Assembly (NCBI GenBank): GCA_905147135.1
Contig: LR990059.1
Span: forward strand, 14,469,001 to 14,533,000
Origin: Blastobasis lacticolella
Taxonomy: Eukaryota > Arthropoda > Insecta > Lepidoptera > Blastobasidae
Direction of reading: 5' to 3'
DNA length: 64,000 nucleotides
Shown here: in pieces, positions 55,010 through 62,190 of the stretch
Numbering within the stretch: the first letter of the stretch is position 1
How the letters are laid out: every line of letters starts with the position of its first letter
The notes under the pieces: model-generated
The model's database searches: none
What the model was told of the DNA's origin: nothing
Seen by the model: only the letters and a program-made list of their open reading frames with translations
Translations under genes and position numbers: made by a program

Positions 55010-57916
55010 GGGTGCGAAGAATCACCGGATGCGACCAGGCTACCACAAAGCACGACCACTGGCCCTGGCTACATACAATGTCCAGACACTGCGGACCGAC
55101 GAAAAGCTCGTGGAACTGGAGGAAGTGGTAAGCAGATTAAATTGGGATATTATAGGGTTATCTGAAGTCCGAAGAAAGGGGGAGGACTCGATAATCCTAA
55201 AGTCCGGAAATCTGCTTTACTTCCGGGAGGGCGACCAACTGTCCCTAGGTGGTGTCGGGTTCCTCGTCCACAAATCCCTCGTGAACAACATCGTCAAAAT
55301 CGAGAGTGTGTCGTCTAGGGTAGCGTACCTTATACTCAGAATTACCAAGCGGTATTCGTTGAAGGTCATACAGGTCTACGCACCGACTTCGACTCACTCC
55401 GACGATGAAGTGGAGGCTATGTATGAGGATATTTCTACAGCCATGCATACCTCCAAGACACACTATACCGTTGTCATGGGGGATTTCAACGCGAAACTGG
55501 GCAAACGAGGCGGAGACGAGTTGAGAGTGGGGCAATTTGGAATTGGAAGTCGGAACGCCCGTGGCCAGATGCTGGCCGGCTTTATGGAGAAGGAGGGACT
55601 CTTTATGATGAACTCATTTTTCAGGAAGCCGGATCATCGCAGATGGACGTGGGTTAGTCCCGATGGTGTCACAAAAAATGAGATTGACTTCATCCTATCT
55701 ACGAAACGGCATATATTCAATGATGTCTCGGTGATCAATAGCGTTAAAATTGGCAGTGATCACCGCTTGGTAAGAGGCACATTGAATATTAATCCCCAGC
55801 TGGAAAGATCGAGATTGATGAGGTCCACGCTCCGGCCTATACCCATCCAAATCCAAAACCCCGAGAGCTTTCAACTCGAATTACAAAATCGCTTCGAGTG
55901 CCTAGGAGAGTGCGTCGACGTGGACGACTATAATAACAGGTTCGTGGAAACTGTCTATACGGTTGGGTCAAAGTTTTATAAGGCCTGCCGTACAAACAGA
56001 ACAAACAAAATCTCTGACGATACCCTCAAACTCATCGAAGAAAGACGCGGAATGACTCTGCAATCCCCTGATGATGTCTCTCAATTTAGGCGACTTAATC
56101 GACAGATCTCCAAGTCTCTGACTCGCGACATACGCCGCTTCAATACTACCAATATTGAGGCGGCGATCGAGCGGAACAAAGGCTCTAAAGTCTTTGCGAG
56201 AGATCTGTCGATTGGACAGAGCCAGTTAACGAGACTGAAAACGGATGACGGCAGAGTTGTTTCGACCAAGTCCGAGGTTTTGGGGGAAGTCGAGAGGTTC
56301 TATGGACAGTTATACACGACAACACGGGCACCTGTTACCAGTATGGCAAAAGACCCCAGAGCCAAGTTGACCCGACACTACACCGAAGATATCCCGGACA
56401 TCAGCCTGTACGAGATTAGTATGGCTCTCAAACAGCTTAAGAACAACAAGGCGCCGGGTGATGATGGAATTACGGCTGAGCTTCTGAAAGCTGGTGGCAA
56501 ACCTGTGCTTAAGACCCTTCAGAAGCTGTTCAATTCCGTCATCCTCGAGGGCAAAACGCCGGAAGCATGGCACAGAAGCATAGTCATATTGTTCTTCAAG
56601 AAAGGTGATAAGGCTTTCTTGAAGAACTTCAGACCAATATCGTTGCTGACCCATGTCTATAAGCTGTTTTCGAGAGTCATTACGAATCGTCTCGCACGCA
56701 GGTTTGATGACTTCCAGCCTCCCGAACAAGCCGGATTCCGAAAAGGTTTTAGTACCATAGACCACATACATACGCTGCGGCAGGTTGTACAGAAGACCGA
56801 AGAGTATAACCGGCCATTATGCTTGGCGTTTGTGGACTATGAGAAAGCCTTCGATTCGATCGAAACTTGGGCGGTGCTCCAGTCTCTACAGCGGTGCCAA
56901 ATTGACTATCGATATATCGAAGCACTGAAGTGTTTGTACGAAAACGCCACTATGTCAGTTCGTCTCCAGGACAAGACCACAGAACCTATTCAGCTGCAGC
57001 GAGGTGTTAGACAAGGTGATGTCATATCACCGAAGTTGTTCACCGCTGCACTGGAGGATATCTTTAGGCTTCTGGACTGGGACGGACTTGGCATCAATAT
57101 TAACGGCGAGTACCTCACGCACCTCAGATTTGCTGACGATATCGTAGTCATGGCTGAAACCCTGGAAGACTTGGGCAAAATGCTCGATGACCTCTGTAGT
57201 GCCTCTCAACAAGTAGGTCTAAAAATGAACATGGACAAGACGAAAATTATGTCGAATGTCCATGTTGTGCCTACTCCAGTGACAGTTGGAGGCACTCCAC
57301 TTGAAGTTGTTGACGACTATACATACCTAGGACAAATAGTCCGGCTAGGTAGGTCCAATTTCGAGAAAGAGGTCAATCGACGAATCCAACTCGGTTGGGC
57401 AGCGTTCGGGAAGCTACGCCACATATTTTCGTCCCAATTACCGCAGTGTCTCAAGACGAAGGTCTTTGACCAATGTGTGTTGCCAGTGATGACTTACGGA
57501 TCTGAAACGTGGCCACTCACTATGGGCCTTATAAGAAAGCTCACTGTTGCCCAAAGGGCAATGGAAAGAGCTATGCTCGGAGTTTCTTTGCGCGATCGAG
57601 TCAGAAATGAGGAGATCCGCAAGCGAACCAAGGTCACCGACATAGCTCTAAGGATTGCCAGACTGAAGTGGCAGTGGGCAGGGCACATAGCTCGAAGAAC
57701 AGATGGCCGATGGGGCAGTAAAGTTCTCGAGTGGCGACCACGTACCGGTAGACGCAGCGTGGGTAGGCCTCCTACAAGGTGGACCGACGACCTGGTAAGG
57801 ATCGCAGGTACCAGCTGGATGCGGAAAGCACAGGACCGGTCTTTGTGGAGATCTCTGGGGGAGGCCTATGCCCAGCAGTGGGCGTCTTCTGGCTGATATG
57901 ATGATGATGATGATGA
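55010..57916 (+). mobile_element. Full-length or nearly full-length RTE-clade retrotransposon with 11-bp TSD
   Basis: Target duplication TAGTGTTGACG at 54999-55009 and 57917-57927. The element has almost no 5' leader (19 bases before the ATG), a single ORF, and a 3' end formed by the (atg)n tail at 57893-57916. Truncated relatives are at 9451-9784, 14380-14705 and 27749-28138. An intact ORF and a perfect duplication indicate a recent insertion. Confidence 0.93.
55029..57896 (+). CDS. RTE endonuclease-reverse transcriptase, 955 aa, intact
   Basis: One polypeptide for target-primed reverse transcription. The N-terminal AP-type endonuclease has ATYNVQTL (Asn17), GLSEVRR (Glu46), QVYAPTS, VMGDFNAKLG (Asp152/Asn154) and GSDHRLV (Asp244-His245). 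A linker runs over ~270-440. The reverse transcriptase starts with LKQLKNNKAPGDDGITAELL and WHRSIVILFFKKGD. Then come QAGFRKGFSTIDHI, FVDYEKAFDSIE (Asp603), RGVRQGDVISPKLF and LRFADDIVVMAE (Phe701-Asp704; FADD rather than YADD). The thumb follows, then the RTE-typical C-terminus WQWAGHIARRTDGRW, RRSVGRPPTRWTDD, SWMRKAQDR. All catalytic residues I can check are present. The frame is open upstream of the ATG into the target duplication, so translation could depend on flanking sequence. RTEs lack ORF1, as here. Probably competent for movement, unproven. Confidence 0.95.
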   Translation: MRPGYHKARPLALATYNVQTLRTDEKLVELEEVVSRLNWDIIGLSEVRRKGEDSIILKSGNLLYFREGDQLSLGGVGFLVHKSLVNNIVKIESVSSRVAYLILRITKRYSLKVIQVYAPTSTHSDDEVEAMYEDISTAMHTSKTHYTVVMGDFNAKLGKRGGDELRVGQFGIGSRNARGQMLAGFMEKEGLFMMNSFFRKPDHRRWTWVSPDGVTKNEIDFILSTKRHIFNDVSVINSVKIGSDHRLVRGTLNINPQLERSRLMRSTLRPIPIQIQNPESFQLELQNRFECLGECVDVDDYNNRFVETVYTVGSKFYKACRTNRTNKISDDTLKLIEERRGMTLQSPDDVSQFRRLNRQISKSLTRDIRRFNTTNIEAAIERNKGSKVFARDLSIGQSQLTRLKTDDGRVVSTKSEVLGEVERFYGQLYTTTRAPVTSMAKDPRAKLTRHYTEDIPDISLYEISMALKQLKNNKAPGDDGITAELLKAGGKPVLKTLQKLFNSVILEGKTPEAWHRSIVILFFKKGDKAFLKNFRPISLLTHVYKLFSRVITNRLARRFDDFQPPEQAGFRKGFSTIDHIHTLRQVVQKTEEYNRPLCLAFVDYEKAFDSIETWAVLQSLQRCQIDYRYIEALKCLYENATMSVRLQDKTTEPIQLQRGVRQGDVISPKLFTAALEDIFRLLDWDGLGININGEYLTHLRFADDIVVMAETLEDLGKMLDDLCSASQQVGLKMNMDKTKIMSNVHVVPTPVTVGGTPLEVVDDYTYLGQIVRLGRSNFEKEVNRRIQLGWAAFGKLRHIFSSQLPQCLKTKVFDQCVLPVMTYGSETWPLTMGLIRKLTVAQRAMERAMLGVSLRDRVRNEEIRKRTKVTDIALRIARLKWQWAGHIARRTDGRWGSKVLEWRPRTGRRSVGRPPTRWTDDLVRIAGTSWMRKAQDRSLWRSLGEAYAQQWASSG

Positions 57917-57927
57917 TAGTGTTGACG

Positions 57928-58074
57928 AATGTGTAAATGGCAGTCCAGGGTCCTCAGCGTTGACCAGGTTAGTTGGATCAGAGTTACTATGAGACTTCTA
58001 TAAGCAACGCGTTCTAGTTTGATCTGTCAGTGTAAATTAACAATACACTAATGGGTCACCTCTACTTAAAAGAA
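57928..58074. other. Right-side interior of the foldback-like element
   Basis: Starts 'aatgtgtaaatggcagtcc' and carries one eroded minisatellite unit (57945-57985). Confidence 0.6.
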
Positions 58075-58410
58075 TAACTAAGTTATAGTATCCGACTCGT
58101 TAGCGAAAGTTACCGGGTTTGAATCCCACTGCTGCCATGTATCAATGACTCTTTTCTGAGTTATGTACATTAGTTGAATACTAACCGATGCTCTTAGGGT
58201 GAGGGCAAACATCATGATGAAACCAGCTCATTCAGGTGACCGAATGTGTAGGTAACCATGATCCAATTTGTTCAGGTTCCTGTGGTAGCAGGTTAGATGG
58301 CAGTCGCTCCACTGTAATTACTTGATCTGCCAATCCTGGATCATGGTCAATGCAAATCCCGGGCCCTCGTGAGCGACAGGACAACCGGCACATTAACGCC
58401 AAGATGATGA
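58075..58410 (+). mobile_element. SINE A, near full length, nested in the foldback-like element
   Basis: Head partly eroded ('tagtatccgactcgttagcg', box B 'gggtttgaatcccactgc'). Body 'atgatgaaaccagctcattc', 'gatggcagtcgctccactgt', end 'cattaacgccaagatgatga'. Confidence 0.85.
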
Positions 58411-58460
58411 AATGATTTAAAAAACGTAACAAATATGTGGAATAGCGAATCTGATAAATT

Positions 58461-58643
58461 TCTGCAATTGTGTGGAATTAATATTGTGTAGAATCGCGAA
58501 CAGGAAGAAACGCGTTTGTGTATAATTGAAGACTGTGTGGAATAAATAATGTGTTGAATGTCAGTTGTGCGGAATCCATATTGTGTAGAATCGCGAATAG
58601 GTAGAATTGCGTTTGTGTTGTACATCGATCAATCCGTTTAAAC
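58461..58643 (-). repeat. Right inverted arm of the foldback-like element
   Basis: Reverse complement of 54321-54503 with differences only at 'cctgttcgcg' versus 'cctattcgcg' and 'acaattgc' versus 'acaactgc'. Confidence 0.9.
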
Positions 58644-58856
58644 CATTATGGAAAGGATACTATTTACCAGCGCTTCACAAAATAGACGAAAACCCACAAC
58701 TTCAAATGGATATCCGTAAAAGCGAGAAACAAACAGAGCAAGTTTAGTATATAGCATCAGTATGGGAATTACCACAGAGAAAAAAAAGGCAGTCTAACCG
58801 TGAAGGTAGCTAACTTTCCAATCTTTTTAGGGATTAATATCTAAATCTAAACTTTG
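58644..58856. other. No feature recognised
   Basis: Nothing recognisable between the foldback-like element and the family G repeat. Confidence 0.4.
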
Positions 58857-59022
58857 TTCAAAACAAAGTCACTTTCCATCGTCTGTCTTTACGTAGGTAT
58901 CTATTTATGCTTCGATCTTTAAACTACGCAACGTATTTTTGCGGTTTTCTAGGCAACAAAAAAAAGGATAGGTACGGGTAAAGTAGGTGTAAGCGAACAA
59001 AGTCGCGCCGGATCCACTAGTT
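58857..59022 (+). repeat. Family G repeat (Helitron-like), CTAG end
   Basis: 'aaaacaaagtcactttccat', 'cgatctttaaactacgcaac', 'gaacaaagtcgcgccggatc' + 'cactag', followed by T. A CTAG|T end fits the CTRR|T rule for Helitron 3' ends. Confidence 0.6.
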
Positions 59023-59036
59023 ATTAACAATATCAA

Positions 59037-59365
59037 GAGAGCTTCGGAGGCCTAATGGTTAAGGTGTCCGACTAGTAATCGAGAGGCATCTGGTGCGAAC
59101 CCCAGTGCCTAATTCTAATGATACTATTCTGAGCACTAATCAATGCTCTTACGGTGAGATAAAACTTCGTCATGAAATCTACACATTGATGCGACTGAAT
59201 GATCATGATCCAATCGTCAGGTTCTCCTCAACAGAGTCACGGAAATCAAATGGCAGTCGCTCCACTGTAACTACCTGACTTACCACATCCTGGACCAAGG
59301 TCAAAGCAGACCCCGAGCCCTCACGCGCGAGAGCACACCCGGGACATCAACGCCTACGTGCGCAA
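59037..59365 (+). mobile_element. SINE A, full length
   Basis: Head 'agagcttcggaggcctaatg', 'gtccgactagtaatcgagag', box B-like 'ggtgcgaaccccagtg'. Body 'cgtcatgaaatctacacatt', 'aaatggcagtcgctccactg', end 'cccgggacatcaacgcctac'. Confidence 0.85.
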
Positions 59366-59884
59366 GAAGCTGTAAGTAATTAAATAAGATTTTCTATCAA
59401 CCGAAGCGGCGATCCTTAACTTTGTTCAAAATCCCTCAGAGGTATTTAACAACGCGGTTAGTTAGGTTAGCGTCCGAGACGCTAGAGGAATTTTCATTCC
59501 CATTAAATCGAGTGGAAAGGACAAGACTTTGTTGCCGGAAAGCATTTAGTCTACGTTTTTCATTTCAAGCTAGCCACGTACAGCGCTAGTGAACGCCTAA
59601 TTTGCATATTTATAGCCTCCCTCGTCTGTATTAGCACTCCAGGTGACATTCCCGGGGTTTTATGTCCCGGGAATAGCCCGGGAATAATGCAATTCTCCAG
59701 GGAATTGACGATTAGCGCGCAATTTGCGATGGACTCGCTTGTCTGGGGAAGGGGCGGGTCTTTAACTATTCGTGGCGCCAGGTGTGGTTCTCAGTATAGT
59801 ATTGTTGATGCGTTTTTTATCTTGCTAATCCTTAGTGTAGTGCACTTTCAGGAGAAAGTGCTAAGGTAGGTAAGTAAAGTTTGA
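59366..59884. other. No gene supported
   Basis: Contains 'attcccggggttttatgtcccgggaat' (59649-59675), a GC-rich imperfect palindrome. The 60-codon frame at 59687-59869 has no motif. Confidence 0.45.
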
Positions 59885-60050
59885 AGAATAAGGTAGCCAG
59901 CGCAATCACAGGCATGAGGCATTTCATCTTAGTCCTCACAGCGACGACACACTTGCGTTTCTGTAGTTTTATTGACGGCTACCTAAATGCATGAATTTTA
60001 CATGTTATGGGGAACAGTTACCGCTTACCTGCTCGTTTGTCTCTGCGTAG
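59885..60050 (-). repeat. Family H repeat, inverted copy of 8505-8672
   Basis: Reverse of the family: 'taaggtagccagcgcaatca', 'aggcatgaggcatttcatct', 'tagtcctcacag', 'acctaaatgcatgaat', 'gttaccgcttacctgc'. Confidence 0.65.
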
Positions 60051-60524
60051 AACAAATAAACTGAGTGGTTAGAGGGCGCCACCCTCTCGAACATATCGTG
60101 TCCGTATTTAAAAATTATTTTAATATAATAAAACAAGCTTGTTAGCTTAAATAAGTGTTTAATAAGTAATCCAAACGTTGATAAATTTGTACAAGTGTTA
60201 TCTTATATTGAAATTATGTATATACATCGAATTATGAATACTAAGTGATTGTCTCTTGATTAATAATTATAGATATATATGGACATAAACAACGTTATTA
60301 ACAGTGGTGCAAGAGTGAAATAATTAAAAAGTATAACAGAAACAAGTGAATAAATTAACAAACATTTATAAACAAACTTATTTTAATTGATAAAAGTGCA
60401 AAAGGGAAACAAAGACAAAGTGTTAGAGTGTGTTACCATATTACCCTCGGATTCGAAGACTTGGAAATAATAAATGATTCAGCTTCTCATGGTTATAAAG
60501 GCATAGCCATTTTCAACACTCTAT

Positions 60525-60640
60525 GTAAGAGTCATCGTAACGCAGTACGCTAGAGCGTTACTTACGCAGCAAAACTCTTTGGTAAAGTCGAGAGTTCGAA
60601 TCCCGTGTAGGACATATATATTTTTTTTATTTTTTTATTT
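60525..60640 (+). promoter_or_regulatory. tRNA-like box A / box B segment with T-run in the LINE leader
   Basis: 'taacgcagtacgctagagcg' (60538-60557) resembles box A and D-arm of a tRNA. 'gagagttcgaatcccgtg' (60590-60607) is a good box B. T-runs at 60621-60628 and 60632-60637 could stop RNA polymerase III. A D-stem (cgc/gcg) can form; the anticodon and T stems are poor, so this is not a working tRNA. It ends about 20-60 bases before the ORF1 ATG. Confidence 0.45.
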
Positions 60641-60661
60641 GACATTTTTTTATAATTAATA

Positions 60662-62188
60662 ATGACTACACGTAGAATGTATGCTATAAAGATCGAAGAC
60701 CAATTAAAGGAATCACTTCGCGACTTAAAATTCTCTAGAGAGAAAATACAAAAGTTATTAAATGAAAGAGAGGACAGCGAGGCCGAAATTTTGAAAATTA
60801 ACATTAAAAACCAGAACCTAAAGGAGCAGCTCGCTGAGCTCGACATACAGCTCGAGGACATGCGGGGGCAGCGCGACGAGCTGCAAGCCATGTTGGAGTC
60901 CTTCCAGGAGTGCAGCGACCACCACATGGCTACGCTCGACCGCATCGCGGTCCTTGAGCATGAGCTACAAAGTGCACACCGTACTATAGAGCAGTACGAA
61001 ACAGAAAAATTTCAAATCGAAGCATCAAAAACGCAGTCATTATATGATGAGTTAATTTTAAGTAATTGTAATGTTAAGATATCAAAAAATAATATCACCA
61101 CAAAAAAACTACGAAAAAGGCGTAAAACCTGTTGTAATAATAGAAATAATGTTAACTTTAAAAGGCTTATACGCAACAATTTAAAATTAAAAAAAACCAT
61201 TTCTATTACAAATAATGAACTGCGAAATTGTGCTAAAATTATTTGTGAAAACCAGGGTAGGTACAAAAAGGATATAACTTCTTTGCAATTGAAGCTCAGC
61301 TGCCTAGAAACTGAGTTACAGGATACTCTATACCAGTACAGCATGTCTCAAAAAGTTATAAGTGATTATTCTGAATCTATGTCCCAGTTATTAAACGACA
61401 TTAAGTATAATGAGGAGAAATTCAACTCGCTCTGTGCAAGGCAAGTTTGTATCAACTGCGACTGCACCCCAGTGGACACCTCGGTACTTAATAATAATAA
61501 ATTGGCGAGCGAGTGCGCGGCGGTAGAGCCGCCCGTGCCACCGACATCTATGCGCCTCTCTGCGCCTTGTACTGCCAGTTATAAGCCCACTGTGCGTGGT
61601 AAAACCATTATCTTCAGTGATATGTTGGGCCGTAACCTGGGGCCAATGATGGCTAAGTATGCCAATAATGAAGTAGTAAATTTTTGCTACCCAGGCATAT
61701 CACCATCAACTTTAAGTGCAAAAATAAACAAATACAACTATAATAGTACTGACACTTTAATTGTGGCATTGGGGGATAGCTTATTTTACACAAGACATGA
61801 TTTAATTGGTATAATTGGCGTTTTAAGTTGCATACAAAGTGTAGGCAAAATATTAATTTGTACATTACCTTATTCTAGATCCTTTAGATATAACCAATAT
61901 AATAAAATAATTTATATAAATAACTTACTCCACAAACTGACGAGTCGTAGCGACAAAATATCGCTCTTTGACATTAATAAATTTGTAAGACATGCAGTAT
62001 ATTGTGGACATTATTTGTATATTCCTAATAAGGAAAAACTAAACTTTGCTAGTTTACTATCTTTTAATATTTTAAAATCTGACATTTCTTACAATTCTAT
62101 TAACAGATCTTATAACTCTATTGACATATCTGATAATTCTACTAACAATTCACACTGTACAACAAGTACCAATTCATTTACTGACTGA
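60662..62188 (+). CDS. LINE ORF1 protein: coiled coil + SGNH/esterase-like domain, 508 aa
   Basis: Likely RNA-binding/chaperone partner of the ORF2 enzyme in the retrotransposon RNP. Residues ~10-120 are strongly heptad-like and charged (coiled coil). ~150-160 is a basic patch (KKLRKRRKT). ~190-262 is a second coiled coil. ~262-270 is a cysteine cluster (CINCDC). ~311-465 resembles the SGNH-hydrolase fold seen in ORF1 of CR1-like elements: a first strand with FSDMLGRNLG (318-327), a block III-like ALGDSLF (G371-S373) and a late His in CGHYLYIP. The canonical GDS nucleophile position reads F-S-D or S-D-M, so catalysis is doubtful. The last ~40 residues are Ser/Asn-rich. Start chosen at the first ATG after the T-runs. 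Base composition changes abruptly: 60815-60970 and 61505-61590 are GC-rich inside an otherwise AT-rich frame. Confidence 0.85.
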   Translation: MTTRRMYAIKIEDQLKESLRDLKFSREKIQKLLNEREDSEAEILKINIKNQNLKEQLAELDIQLEDMRGQRDELQAMLESFQECSDHHMATLDRIAVLEHELQSAHRTIEQYETEKFQIEASKTQSLYDELILSNCNVKISKNNITTKKLRKRRKTCCNNRNNVNFKRLIRNNLKLKKTISITNNELRNCAKIICENQGRYKKDITSLQLKLSCLETELQDTLYQYSMSQKVISDYSESMSQLLNDIKYNEEKFNSLCARQVCINCDCTPVDTSVLNNNKLASECAAVEPPVPPTSMRLSAPCTASYKPTVRGKTIIFSDMLGRNLGPMMAKYANNEVVNFCYPGISPSTLSAKINKYNYNSTDTLIVALGDSLFYTRHDLIGIIGVLSCIQSVGKILICTLPYSRSFRYNQYNKIIYINNLLHKLTSRSDKISLFDINKFVRHAVYCGHYLYIPNKEKLNFASLLSFNILKSDISYNSINRSYNSIDISDNSTNNSHCTTSTNSFTD

Positions 62189-62190
62189 TA

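Larger units (their letters stand above)
54321..58643. mobile_element. Foldback-like element with ~180-bp inverted arms, host to RTE and SINE
   Basis: The left arm from 54321 (gtttaaacggattgatcgat) and the right arm ending 58643 are reverse complements over about 178 bases with two mismatches. Looser similarity continues inward for another ~40. Each arm holds two copies of a subrepeat, 'ttcgcgattctacacaatat'. Both ends abut TTAA (54323-54326, 58638-58641), a plausible target duplication. The interior is a minisatellite (54560-55005). Subtracting the RTE (2.9 kb) and SINE A (0.33 kb) leaves about 1.05 kb without coding capacity. Long, internally repetitive arms resemble Foldback/TIR-repeat elements. 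Superfamily unknown; TTAA is piggyBac-like but the tips are not CCC. Confidence 0.85.

Noticed and set aside
56310..56771. 153-codon minus-strand frame
   Set aside because: Antisense shadow of the RTE reverse-transcriptase domain.
60562..60945. 127-codon minus-strand frame
   Set aside because: Antisense shadow of the ORF1 coiled coil; Ser/Cys-rich as expected from reversed Glu/Leu/Gln codons.
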